Part shown: positions 1-7,761 of the stretch, piece by piece
How positions within the stretch are numbered: the stretch's first letter is position 1
Layout: every line of letters begins with the position of its first letter
Assembly (NCBI GenBank): GCA_964640725.1
Contig: CAZXIJ010000057.1
Location: 1-14,210, forward strand
Direction of reading: 5' to 3'
Source: CALHVX01 sp964640725
GTDB lineage: Bacteria > Pseudomonadota > Gammaproteobacteria > Pseudomonadales > Azotimanducaceae
DNA length: 14,210 nt
Notes under the pieces: generated by a model
Databases searched by the model: none
The model's input: the letters and a program-made list of their open reading frames with translations, nothing else
Told to the model about the DNA's origin: nothing
Translations under genes and position numbers: made by a program

Positions 1-79
1 CGGCCACGTAGGATCCGCACGGACAAGCCGCACGGGAGCGTTGATCTGCTCGATTCGCGGTAGTAGGCTTCCGCCTTTG
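1..79 (+). other. 3' end of an unidentified upstream transcription unit
   Basis: These bases precede a good intrinsic terminator, so some transcript from the left probably ends here. Frame 1 is open from the window edge to a TAG at 61-63 and would give a 20-residue C-terminal tail rich in Arg and Asp. That would suit the end of a protein gene, but 20 codons are too few to recognise a family or to exclude chance. The end of a non-coding RNA is also possible; I checked by eye for tRNA, tmRNA and 4.5S RNA 3' ends and saw none. Confidence 0.2.
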
Positions 80-110
80 GGCAGCGACTTTTCTCGCTGC
101 CTTTTCGTTT
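80..110 (+). terminator. Rho-independent terminator upstream of argD
   Basis: A perfect 8-bp stem, GGCAGCGA (80-87) and TCGCTGCC (94-101), closes a 6-nt loop CTTTTC and is followed by TTTTCGTTT. The T-tract lies on the plus strand, so it ends transcription coming from the left. It separates argD from whatever lies before the window, so argD should have its own promoter between about 105 and 187. I see no convincing -35/-10 pair and no ArgR-type box there. Confidence 0.8.
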
Positions 111-187
111 CAGGGAGCCAACCGCAGCACGCGCGGTTTCGGGATGCCGCAGCGCAGCCCGGATCGGGCCGTTGCTGCTTTACCGTC

Positions 188-1351
188 ATGTCACATCTGA
201 TGCAGAACTACGGGCGTCTGCCCGTATCATTTTCCTCCGGCAGCGGCGCAATCGTGCGCGACAGCGACGGCAAGGAATATCTTGATGCGCTGTGCGGGCT
301 GGCCGTCACAGGGCTCGGTCACGACCACGAAGGCGTTACCGCCGCGCTGACCCGGCAAGCGCGCTCGCTCCTGCACAGCTCCAACCTGTACGAAGTGCCC
401 GACCAGTCCCGCCTGGCCGAACGCCTGTGCGCGATGTCAGGCATGGACCGCGTGTTCTTCGGCAACTCCGGCGCCGAAGCCAACGAGGCCGCCATCAAAA
501 TCGCGCGGCTGTGGGGCAATCGCCAGGATACGCCCCGGGGCACCATCATCGTGATGGAAGGCAGCTTCCACGGCCGCACCATGGCCACGCTGACGGCCAC
601 CGGCAGCCGCAAGGCGCAGGCCGGCTTCGAGCCTCTGCTCAAGGGCTTCGTACGCGCGCCCTACAATGACGTCGAAGCCATCGAGCAGATCGCCCGCAAC
701 AACAGCGATGTAATCGCAGTGCTGCTGGAGCCCATCCAGGGCGAAGGCGGCATCGTGGTGCCCGGCGATGGCTATCTACAGGCGCTGCGGCGCATCTGCG
801 ACGAACAGCAGTGGCTGCTGATGCTGGACGAAGTGCAGACCGGCAACGGCCGCACGGGCGCATTCTTCGCCTACCAGCACGCCGACATCCTGCCGGACGT
901 GGTGACCACCGCCAAAGGCCTGGGCAACGGCGTGCCGATCGGTGCCTGCCTGGCCAAGGGCGTCGCTGCCGAGGTGCTGACCCCGGGCACCCACGGCTCG
1001 ACCTTCGGCGGCAACCCGCTCGTGTGCGCGGCCGCCAACGCGGTGGTCGACGCCCTGGAAGACGGGACGCTCATGGCGCGCGCGAAACAGCTGGGCGATC
1101 GCATCGCCAATGGCCTGGGCGAACGCCTGCGAGGCGACAACCGGGTTCGGGAGATTCGGGGCAAGGGCTTGATGATCGGGATCGAGCTGACCGGCCCCTG
1201 CGGCGAACTGGTCACCCAGGGCCTGGATCGCGGCATCCTGCTGAACGTCACCCAGGACAATGTTGTGCGGCTCCTGCCGCCTCTCATCATCACTGACGAG
1301 CAAGCGGACGCGATCTGCGATCACGTTGCCGCCCTGATCGAAGGAAAGTAA
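188..1351 (+). CDS. argD: Acetylornithine aminotransferase (arginine biosynthesis)
   Basis: This cytosolic, PLP-dependent class III aminotransferase converts N-acetylglutamate semialdehyde and glutamate to N-acetylornithine and 2-oxoglutarate. In many bacteria it also serves as succinyl-diaminopimelate aminotransferase for lysine and peptidoglycan. The 387-residue product has the usual family length. Visible motifs are FGNSGAEANE (phosphate-binding loop), GSFHGRTMATL, EPIQGEGG, DEVQTGNGRTG with the cofactor-binding Asp at residue 214, TTAKGLGNG with the Schiff-base Lys at 243, and HGSTFGGNPL. I chose the ATG at 188 because the protein then begins MSHLMQNYGRLPV, like typical ArgD. The frame is open further upstream to 41, but that part reads through the terminator and looks non-coding. 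No strong Shine-Dalgarno precedes 188; the ATG at 203 is a weaker alternative. argF follows after 2 bp, so the two are cotranscribed. Confidence 0.95.
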   Translation: MSHLMQNYGRLPVSFSSGSGAIVRDSDGKEYLDALCGLAVTGLGHDHEGVTAALTRQARSLLHSSNLYEVPDQSRLAERLCAMSGMDRVFFGNSGAEANEAAIKIARLWGNRQDTPRGTIIVMEGSFHGRTMATLTATGSRKAQAGFEPLLKGFVRAPYNDVEAIEQIARNNSDVIAVLLEPIQGEGGIVVPGDGYLQALRRICDEQQWLLMLDEVQTGNGRTGAFFAYQHADILPDVVTTAKGLGNGVPIGACLAKGVAAEVLTPGTHGSTFGGNPLVCAAANAVVDALEDGTLMARAKQLGDRIANGLGERLRGDNRVREIRGKGLMIGIELTGPCGELVTQGLDRGILLNVTQDNVVRLLPPLIITDEQADAICDHVAALIEGK

Positions 1352-1353
1352 CC

Positions 1354-2304
1354 ATGGCAGCTCTGGCACCCAGCGATACCCATTGGCAACGGCCCGCCAA
1401 GCGCGATTTCCTGACGCTGCTGGATTTTTCCCCCGAGGAACTCAAGGGCATTGTCGAGGCGGCCAAGCGCAGTCGTGCCCGGCACGCCTCCGGCGCGCTG
1501 CACCAGCCGCTGGTTGGCCGAACGGCCGGGCTGATTCTGGAGATGAACTCCACGCGCACCCGGGTTGGCTTCGAGGCTGGGCTCAACCAGCTCGGCGCGC
1601 ACACGGTGCTGCTCGACAGCAAGACCAGCCAGCTCGGTCGCGGCGAGCCCATCGCCGATACCGCGCGAGTACTGTCCGAGATGCTGGACATCATCATCAT
1701 CCGCACCCTGTCCCAGGACACGGTCGAAGAACTGGCCCGCTACGCGAGCGTGCCGGTGATCAACGCCATGACCGCGGTCTACCACCCGCTGCAGCTCCTG
1801 GCCGATGTGCAGACCTTTGAGGAACTGCGCGGCCCCATCGCCGGCAAGACCGTCGCTTTCGTCGGCGACGGCTACAACATGTGCCACTCCTACATTAACG
1901 CGGCGCGGCAGTGGGACTTCCAGCTCAAGATCGCAACGCCTGCGGGTTACGAACCCGATCCCGCGGTGCTGGGCGCCACCAACAATGCCGCGCTCGCGAC
2001 ATCGCCGCAGGACGCCGTGGCCGGCGCTGACCTGGTCGTGACCGACGTCTGGAGCTCCATGGGCCACGAAGAAGAGCAGGCCCGCCGGGTTGCCGCTTTC
2101 GCTGACTACCAGGTCAACGAAGCGCTGCTGGACCAGGCGCCCGGCAACGCGCTCTTCATGCATTGCCTGCCCGCCCACCGCGGCGAAGAGATCAGCGAGA
2201 CACTGCTTGATGATCCGCGCTCTGTGGTCTGGCAGGAAGCCGGCAACCGCATGCACACGCAAAAGGCCCTTGCCTGCTTTTTGCTGGGCGTCGACCCGGG
2301 CTAG
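1354..2304 (+). CDS. argF: Ornithine carbamoyltransferase (arginine biosynthesis)
   Basis: It transfers the carbamoyl group of carbamoyl phosphate to ornithine, giving citrulline, in the cytosol; the active form in this family is normally a trimer. The 316-residue protein is close to the usual anabolic length. The carbamoyl-phosphate loop is STRTR at residues 66-70, the second phosphate-binding motif is HPLQLLAD with His144, the ornithine-side motif is DVWSSMG, and the catalytic Cys271 sits in HCLPAHRGEE. The ATG at 1354 lies two bases after the argD stop, and the purine-rich AAGGAAAG at the end of argD serves as ribosome-binding site, so translation of the two is probably coupled. I favour the anabolic enzyme over the catabolic arcB type because of the argD neighbour and the absence of arcA or arcC in view. 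Confidence 0.95.
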   Translation: MAALAPSDTHWQRPAKRDFLTLLDFSPEELKGIVEAAKRSRARHASGALHQPLVGRTAGLILEMNSTRTRVGFEAGLNQLGAHTVLLDSKTSQLGRGEPIADTARVLSEMLDIIIIRTLSQDTVEELARYASVPVINAMTAVYHPLQLLADVQTFEELRGPIAGKTVAFVGDGYNMCHSYINAARQWDFQLKIATPAGYEPDPAVLGATNNAALATSPQDAVAGADLVVTDVWSSMGHEEEQARRVAAFADYQVNEALLDQAPGNALFMHCLPAHRGEEISETLLDDPRSVVWQEAGNRMHTQKALACFLLGVDPG

Positions 2305-2324
2305 CCGCGCCGGGCGCTCGCGGC
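2304..2324. other. GC hairpin between convergent argF and lipoprotein gene
   Basis: GCCGCG (2304-2309) and CGCGGC (2319-2324) form a 6-bp inverted repeat around a 9-nt GC-rich loop. It fills almost all of the 21-bp gap between the argF stop and the stop of the converging minus-strand gene. Neither side carries a T-tract, so a classical intrinsic terminator is not shown. It could still stop or pause transcripts from both sides, or protect 3' ends. In DNA this GC-rich, a 6-bp repeat may also be chance. Confidence 0.25.
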
Positions 2325-2325
2325 G

Positions 2326-2796
2326 CTAGCGCGCGACCACCTGAAAAACCCAGGCCGCCTCGGAGTGCTCTGTGGGCGCTTCTTCGTAGGCTGCGAGCAG
2401 CTGCGCCTTGGCGGCCGCCGCGAGTGCCGCATCAGTCACCCGCCGCATGGCGCCGGGATAAACACGCTCGCCGCTGCGCACGCGCACCATGGGGTTAGCC
2501 AGCACATTGCGCACCCATTCCCGTTCGTTGGGATCCTCGGCGCCGAGAATGAGTGAGGTCGGTACGTAGAAGGCACCGTCGATGATCGTCGCCCAGGTGT
2601 TCACCGAATGGGGCTTGCCCTGCCCGTCCACAGTCTCCAGGGCGATGCCGTCAGCGGTGGTAACGCCAGCCCAGCCGTCCAGCACGGGCACTTCCTGGCC
2701 AGAGAGCTTGCCCCCAGGCAGCGGCCCCAGCGGCCCGCCACAGCCCGCCAGCAGCGCGCCGGCCATCAGCAGGACAATCGATGAGTATCTGACCAT
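2326..2796 (-). CDS. Small lipoprotein, possible FMN-binding split-barrel (nitroreductase-like) fold
   Basis: The 156-residue product begins with a short charged stretch (MVRY), a hydrophobic segment and the lipobox LAGC, so it should be exported and lipidated at about Cys19. The mature part has an alternating strand pattern and an NPMVRVRSGERVY stretch followed by a RRVTD motif. This recalls the split-barrel families of F420/FMN-dependent nitroreductases (DUF385/DUF2255-like). That fold assignment is an inference from pattern alone; lipid-anchored members would be unusual. The start at 2796 is supported by GGAGGAGT about 5 nt upstream and by the signal peptide beginning exactly there; a longer open frame to 2865 has neither. 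It lies 35 bp downstream of the GyrI-like gene on the same strand and is probably the last gene of that unit. Its substrate is unknown. Confidence 0.75.
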   Translation of the reverse strand: MVRYSSIVLLMAGALLAGCGGPLGPLPGGKLSGQEVPVLDGWAGVTTADGIALETVDGQGKPHSVNTWATIIDGAFYVPTSLILGAEDPNEREWVRNVLANPMVRVRSGERVYPGAMRRVTDAALAAAAKAQLLAAYEEAPTEHSEAAWVFQVVAR

Positions 2797-2831
2797 GGGT
2801 ACTCCTCCGGATTGCCGGGGAGTGTAGCGCG

Positions 2832-3326
2832 TCAGCGGCACAGATAGGCGATGCGCGCGACCCATTGGCTGCGGTCCGGCTGCTCTTCGGCACCGACCAG
2901 CTGATGCTCAAAGCGCCCGGCCCAGCGCTCGGTGGTGCCGCTGCTCTCGCAGGCCCACGCCACCTGCTGCTTGTCGCCCCAGCTCTGCAGGGTTTTGTGG
3001 GAGCGTACGAGCGCATCGGGCGCGCCGTGATGCTCGTATATGCCGTAGCGACCCGAGGGCATCTCGCCCGCCTTGTGCTCGCCATCGGCCAGGCTATCCG
3101 GTTCGTCCACCGGGTAGCCGACTTCGAAGGCGATAAAGCCTTCCCGATCGATCAGGTGGTAACGCACGAAGGGTGCGCCGAACACGACAGCATCCTTCGC
3201 AGCCAGATAGTCAGCCAGGGACGTGATGGCTGTCGCAATCGTGTCGCTCAGCGTGTCTTCCGTGGCTTCGTGGGCCGTCGCCAGGTAGGCCTGGGCAGGA
3301 TAGTCCGCTAGATAGGGTTGGGACAT
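2832..3326 (-). CDS. GyrI-like / effector-binding-domain protein
   Basis: This 164-residue soluble protein has no DNA-binding helix-turn-helix, signal peptide or membrane segment. The middle resembles the GyrI-like small-molecule-binding domain found alone or at the C-terminus of AraC/MerR-type regulators: a VRYHLIDREG strand, a GYPV strand, and PSGRYGIYEHHGAPDAL followed by a helix ending in LQSW. Stand-alone members include the DNA gyrase inhibitor SbmC/GyrI and ligand-binding or hydrolysing proteins. Which applies here cannot be told. The ATG at 3324-3326 is the only good start, though the GGAG upstream is about 13 nt away, so initiation may be weak. It lies 35 bp after the c-di-GMP gene and 35 bp before the lipoprotein gene, all on the minus strand, so cotranscription is likely. 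Confidence 0.75.
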   Translation of the reverse strand: MSQPYLADYPAQAYLATAHEATEDTLSDTIATAITSLADYLAAKDAVVFGAPFVRYHLIDREGFIAFEVGYPVDEPDSLADGEHKAGEMPSGRYGIYEHHGAPDALVRSHKTLQSWGDKQQVAWACESSGTTERWAGRFEHQLVGAEEQPDRSQWVARIAYLCR

Positions 3327-3361
3327 GGCAGCGCGTGATCTCCGTTGGGGCAGCGCAAGCG

Positions 3362-6300
3362 CTACAGCTTCAGGTCTTCCAGCAGCTGCGGCCGGTCGAT
3401 CTCCCAGCCCTGACCGAAGTCAACGCCGATTTCGCCCAGCTTGTCGAGCACCGCCTTGTTCTCGACAAACTCGGCGATGGTTCTCTTGCCCATGTAGTGG
3501 CCGATCTCGTTGATCGACTTGACGACGGCAAAGTCGCCAGGGTTGTCGGCAATGCCACGGACAAAGACGCCGTCAATCTTGACGTAATCCACCGGCAGGT
3601 TGCGCAGGTAGGAGTACGACGACAGCCCCGTGCCAAAGTCGTCCAAAGAGAACTGACAGCCAATGATCTTCATGCGGTTCATGAAGTCGATGGCGTTGTC
3701 CAGGTTGGCAATGGCCGCTGTCTCGGTAATCTCGAAGCACACTTTGCCGGTCGGGGCCTGCGTGCGAGCGAAGGCCTCGAGCACGAAGTCGGCAAAGGTC
3801 TCGTCGTTCACCGAGTGGCCGGAAACATTGATCGACATGCCGGCGCAATGGTCCAGGCCCGCGCGGTGGTCCGCCATCCAGCTCAGCACCCGGTCGATCA
3901 CCCAGCGATCTACCGTCGCCATGCGGTTGTAGGTTTCCGCAGCCAGAATAAAGTCCGTGGGCGGCATCATGTCGCCCAGCTCGTCGCGCATGGTCAGCAG
4001 GATCTCGTAGTGGCACGGACCGCTGTTCGCGGTTCCGCCCAGGGGCGCGATGCGCTGGCAGTTCAGCACCAGCCGCTCTTCGTCGAGCGCCTTGTCGAGC
4101 TGCGTGACCCACTCCATGATGCCGTGGCGCTGCAGCATGCGGGTGTCGTTCAGCTCGTATTCCTGCAGGCGATTGCGGCCGGCATCCTTGGCGGAGTAGC
4201 AGGCTTCGTCGGCGTGGCGCAAGGCCACATCCGCACTCTCGGTGGAGCTGTCGACAAAGACCAGGCCCATACTTGCCGACACCGTGTACTGCTTGCCTTC
4301 CCACTCGAAGCGCTCGTCGCGAATGCTCTGCAGCAACGCTTCGCACAGCTTGCGCGCATCGTCCGTATCGATGTCAGGCAGAAGCACGCCAAACTCGTCG
4401 CCGCCCAGCCGCGACAGCTGGGCGCCTGACTGCTCTTTAAAGGTACGCGACAGGCAATCACCGATCTGCTTCAGCAGCGCATCGCCAGCGCTGTGGCCGC
4501 TGGTGTTGTTGATGATTTTGAACTGGTCCAGGTCCACGTACAGCAGCGCGTGCTGGAGCTCTCGCTGCCGAGCGCTTTTGATCGCGTCTTCGAGCTGGCG
4601 CTCGAACTCTTTGCGGTTGAGCAGTTCCGTCAGGTCGTCATGGCTCGCCTGGTGCGCGAGCTGCGTGTGCATGTTTTCGAGCATGCGCTGGCTGGCGCGC
4701 TCCATGAGCGGCAGGTCGTAGTCGTCCAGCAGCGTGATATGCCCCTGCTGCAACCCTTCTGCCAGGTCCTTGAGGGTCAGTTCCCGGGCCTTGACGCCCT
4801 TGCGGTTCACCAGCACGAAGGAGGTGTTGTCGTCACCGACGTAGGCGACCGACAGAATCAGGGGACGGCCGCGGGCGTCGCTGGTCGCCAGCCACTCGCC
4901 GACCTGAACCCGCCGGGCCCGGGACACCGCGTCCTGCCAGCTTTGCTCGCCGGCGGCGTCGGCCTGCTCCACAACCGGCGCTACTTCGGGCAGCAAGCCG
5001 TCCAGCCCCAACACGTCGACGGCCCCGCCTGCGGGCACCGCAGAGGTCGTGACCGGCACTTTGCGACCTTCGGCATCGCCCACCAGCGCCGAGGACAGCT
5101 TCATAATGAGCGGCGTGCGCTTGGCCGGATCGAAGGAAATGCTGTTCAGGCCGTCGACCACGCGCTTGAGCAGGGTCTCGGTGGGCACAAATTCGTCGTC
5201 GGCTTCGCTGATCTTGCCGGTCAGCTGGCCCTTAAGCTGGTCGACCACCGAGACCGCATCGCGCCACTCATTGCTGTCCTGGCCATGGCGCAGATGGGTG
5301 TGCACCAGCAGGTTGCGCCAGCCCGGATTCAGCAGCGACGTCAGCAGGTCGGGCAGCTCCTCGCCCTCCAGCGTGTCCTCCAGCGACTGCAGCACTTCGA
5401 GCCGCGCCCGGGCCAGCTTCTGCTGCCCCTCGCTGGCGCGCACCGTACGCTCGATGTTGCCGCGGTAGGCCTTGGTCTGGCGATCGATGAGCGGATTCAG
5501 CTCATCGACCACCTCGTCAAAGATTTCGGGGTTCTGGTCATACTCGCCGATGACGCGCCCCAGCAGCTCGTCGACCTGCCGGCCAACCTCGCGATCGATT
5601 CCGACCTGGCTGTCCTTGGCGTTGCCGAGCCGCGCGAGCTGGTTGAGCATGCGCACGGCGCCGTGCGGTGACGTCGGGTCCGATTCCAGAAAGCTCGGGT
5701 CCCGGGTTGCGAGCTTGTGCAGCGTCAGCTCCAGGCGCTTGACCCACTCGCGAATACCGTCAGTAATCAGCCGGTCGCTCTCGATGGAGTCGACCAGGTT
5801 CTCCATGACATCGATCGTGTCATAGGAGGACTCAGAAAATGATTTGTCGCCGTGCTGGCGCCGCAGGGTCTCCATGAGCCGCGGCTTCAAGCGCTGGTCC
5901 GACAGCTGGCTATCGCCAAGCTCGGACTGCAGCGACGCCAGCGCGTCCAGAATTTCCTGGCTGTCAAAGAGCTCGTGCGAGGCAGCATCGGCCGTGGCCA
6001 GCATCTCGTCCCGGGGCCGGCCGAGCAGCTCCCGAGCCTGGCGGTTGATGCCCAGCATATTGCGCGCCGTGTTCGCCGCGCGCTTGGGCCCGGCGACAGG
6101 CTCGAAGGGGTTGTAGTCGACCCGCTTGGACACCACGCCGTCGGCAGCCATGGCCGCTTCGCGCACCGCGCTGTCCATCTCTTTGTAAGCCGCCGTATCG
6201 ACCTTGACGCCAGAGGTGGTGCGCTTGATCTGGCCACGGGTCAGGTCGTCCCGCAGCTTCTCCAGGGACGGGAACGCACCGGACTCTTCCAGCACCTGAT

Positions 6301-7582
6301 TGAGCGCGATGTAGAGATTGCCCAGGGACTTCACCAGGACCTTGCTGAACACCTCGAAAAAGGTCTCCCGCACCTGTCGGCGCAGGCCAAGGGGCTTGAG
6401 CGCATCGTCAAAGGACCAGGAAATCGCCGACGGGCCCACGGGCACGACATCTTTGTGGGACCAGGGCTTGGCAATCAGGCCGAGCTGCGCCCGCAGGTCC
6501 AGCAGCTCGTTGGTGTAGCGGTTCTCGGCTTTCGAGATGATCTCGGCGATGCCCAGCCACTCTTCGAAATCCTCCGTATCGACCAGCTCCAGCTTGGCCG
6601 TATTGCCGCTCTGTCGCCGGCGCCGCCGCTCCATGACCTTCTCGAGGTCAGACACCGCGCGAATCTGGCCCAGCACGCCTTCGACCATGCCGTCACGCAG
6701 ACTCTGATCGTGCTTTTCGAGGGCATCAAGGCCCTCAAAGAAGACCTGCTGCAGGGTGTTGGTTTCTGCGTCCCGAGCTCTGAGCAGCAGCGTTTCCTGA
6801 ACCGCTGCAGTGTACTGGCTGCCCAGGCGCTGCAGTGCCCGCCTGGTGACTTCGAGCACGCGCTTGCGGACCGCTTCCGCCTGGCTTTCCGAGACGCGAC
6901 GGTCGCGCATGGAGCCGGCCTTGCCCGCTGCCCGCGCAATGCTTGGTCCCTTGCCTGAGGCTTTGTCTAACGCGGGGCCTGACGCGGGGCCGGGCGCTTT
7001 GCCCGCAGGTTGCCGGCCGCTGGCGGCGCCTGGCGCACCGGGCTGCGGATCCCGACCGTCTTCGGTCAGCCGAGAACCCGGCGGTGTCGCCTCGTAGAGC
7101 TCGATATTCTCGGCGCCTTGCAGCTGATCGCTGCTGTAGGCGCTGGCCACGGCTGCATCATCGTCAGCCTCGCCAATGCCGTCGATATCAGCCGACGGGT
7201 CGGCGGATAGACCGGCTGCGATCGAAAATGCTTTCAGGCTGTCATAGGCCTCATCCGGCACACCGCTGGGAAACTGCACGCCGATACCGGCGCCGCCATC
7301 GAGAATGCGGATGATCTTCGCCTGGGTTCGGAAGTGGTGCTGCCCCTCGGGGGAAGCGACAGAGAAGTGCAGCGCAACCTCGTCACCAGCATTGATGGAC
7401 TCATTGTCGATGCGGTGCCCGCGGCTGCCCGTGAGGAGCATGCCGTCTTCGCAAAAATCCCGAACATGGCACAGCCATGAGCGCCCCTTGGGCGGGTGCA
7501 TGAGGGCCGACAGAGAGATGGTCTGGCGAGTAAAGCGACGCTTTTCCAACGCGATAGAGTCCTTTCCGGCTTTGCGTCCCAT
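3362..7582 (-). CDS. Cyclic-di-GMP protein with PilZ, DUF1631, GGDEF and EAL domains
   Basis: This 1406-residue cytoplasmic protein probably senses, makes and breaks c-di-GMP. An N-terminal PilZ domain (about 10-125) has the RxxxR motif at 15-19 and DFCEDG at 42-47, where the usual DxSxxG Ser is Cys44. A Pro/Gly/Ala-rich linker (about 160-230) leads to a long helical DUF1631 region (about 230-960). The GGDEF domain (about 975-1140) has an intact GGDEF at 1060-1064 but QSGA where the inhibitory RxxD I-site would be. The EAL domain (about 1160-1400) reads EILLT at 1193-1197 instead of EALLR, yet keeps SINVS, FEITE, DDFGTG (Asp1314-Asp1315), VKID, AEFVE and GQG. No membrane segment is seen. The start has AAGGAAG just upstream at unusually short spacing (about 3 nt), but a later start would remove the PilZ motif. 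A 12-bp in-frame DNA repeat (6970-6993, ACGCGGGGCC core) lies in the linker. The bifunctional activity is predicted, not shown. Confidence 0.93.
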   Translation of the reverse strand: MGRKAGKDSIALEKRRFTRQTISLSALMHPPKGRSWLCHVRDFCEDGMLLTGSRGHRIDNESINAGDEVALHFSVASPEGQHHFRTQAKIIRILDGGAGIGVQFPSGVPDEAYDSLKAFSIAAGLSADPSADIDGIGEADDDAAVASAYSSDQLQGAENIELYEATPPGSRLTEDGRDPQPGAPGAASGRQPAGKAPGPASGPALDKASGKGPSIARAAGKAGSMRDRRVSESQAEAVRKRVLEVTRRALQRLGSQYTAAVQETLLLRARDAETNTLQQVFFEGLDALEKHDQSLRDGMVEGVLGQIRAVSDLEKVMERRRRRQSGNTAKLELVDTEDFEEWLGIAEIISKAENRYTNELLDLRAQLGLIAKPWSHKDVVPVGPSAISWSFDDALKPLGLRRQVRETFFEVFSKVLVKSLGNLYIALNQVLEESGAFPSLEKLRDDLTRGQIKRTTSGVKVDTAAYKEMDSAVREAAMAADGVVSKRVDYNPFEPVAGPKRAANTARNMLGINRQARELLGRPRDEMLATADAASHELFDSQEILDALASLQSELGDSQLSDQRLKPRLMETLRRQHGDKSFSESSYDTIDVMENLVDSIESDRLITDGIREWVKRLELTLHKLATRDPSFLESDPTSPHGAVRMLNQLARLGNAKDSQVGIDREVGRQVDELLGRVIGEYDQNPEIFDEVVDELNPLIDRQTKAYRGNIERTVRASEGQQKLARARLEVLQSLEDTLEGEELPDLLTSLLNPGWRNLLVHTHLRHGQDSNEWRDAVSVVDQLKGQLTGKISEADDEFVPTETLLKRVVDGLNSISFDPAKRTPLIMKLSSALVGDAEGRKVPVTTSAVPAGGAVDVLGLDGLLPEVAPVVEQADAAGEQSWQDAVSRARRVQVGEWLATSDARGRPLILSVAYVGDDNTSFVLVNRKGVKARELTLKDLAEGLQQGHITLLDDYDLPLMERASQRMLENMHTQLAHQASHDDLTELLNRKEFERQLEDAIKSARQRELQHALLYVDLDQFKIINNTSGHSAGDALLKQIGDCLSRTFKEQSGAQLSRLGGDEFGVLLPDIDTDDARKLCEALLQSIRDERFEWEGKQYTVSASMGLVFVDSSTESADVALRHADEACYSAKDAGRNRLQEYELNDTRMLQRHGIMEWVTQLDKALDEERLVLNCQRIAPLGGTANSGPCHYEILLTMRDELGDMMPPTDFILAAETYNRMATVDRWVIDRVLSWMADHRAGLDHCAGMSINVSGHSVNDETFADFVLEAFARTQAPTGKVCFEITETAAIANLDNAIDFMNRMKIIGCQFSLDDFGTGLSSYSYLRNLPVDYVKIDGVFVRGIADNPGDFAVVKSINEIGHYMGKRTIAEFVENKAVLDKLGEIGVDFGQGWEIDRPQLLEDLKL

Positions 7583-7682
7583 ACTTCCTTCATGGGACCG
7601 TTCACCGCGCCAACTTAACCGATCTACCCGGGTACCGCATCCGGCAAACTGTGACTCCGGCCCAATGCACGAAAGCTTGTTG

Positions 7683-7706
7683 GCGCTGCTCTGTTAGCAG
7701 CAGCGC
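7683..7706. repeat. Inverted repeat in the glpK / c-di-GMP gene gap
   Basis: GCGCTGCT (7683-7690) and AGCAGCGC (7699-7706) form a perfect 8-bp inverted repeat around the 8-nt spacer CTGTTAGC. It lies 101 bp before the start of the minus-strand c-di-GMP gene. No T-tract follows on either strand, so it could be an operator, a leader hairpin of that gene, or a second structure at the glpK 3' end. I see no strong promoter in the rest of this 179-bp gap; a TTGCCG/TAGATC-like pair on the minus strand is too poor to annotate. Confidence 0.4.
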
Positions 7707-7735
7707 GAAGTGAGAAGCACGTCACAAGCGCGCCG

Positions 7736-7755
7736 GGGCTGGCGCTCGCCAGCCC
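7736..7755 (-). terminator. Hairpin just after glpK, possible terminator without T-tract
   Basis: GGGCTGGC (7736-7743) and GCCAGCCC (7748-7755) form a perfect 8-bp GC-rich stem with a 4-nt loop, starting 6 nt after the glpK stop codon on the minus strand. The position suits a terminator or an mRNA-end stabiliser. The sequence that follows in the transcript has no run of T, so termination would be inefficient or factor-dependent, and read-through into the c-di-GMP gene remains possible. Confidence 0.45.
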
Positions 7756-7761
7756 AGGGGA

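Noticed and set aside
41..187. Longer N-terminus for ArgD starting at 41
   Set aside because: It would translate through the intrinsic terminator hairpin at 80-105 and adds residues unlike any ArgD; the start at 188 matches the family.
3335..5671. Long plus-strand open frames (364 and 392 codons) opposite the c-di-GMP gene
   Set aside because: They are antisense shadows in GC-rich DNA. The translations are rich in His, Gln, Arg and Val, show no family motifs, and lie opposite clear GGDEF, EAL and DUF1631 coding sequence.
6970..6993. 12-bp tandem repeat in the c-di-GMP gene
   Set aside because: It is an imperfect in-frame repeat coding for a Pro-Ala-Ser-Gly linker, as expected of low-complexity GC-rich coding DNA; not a separate element.
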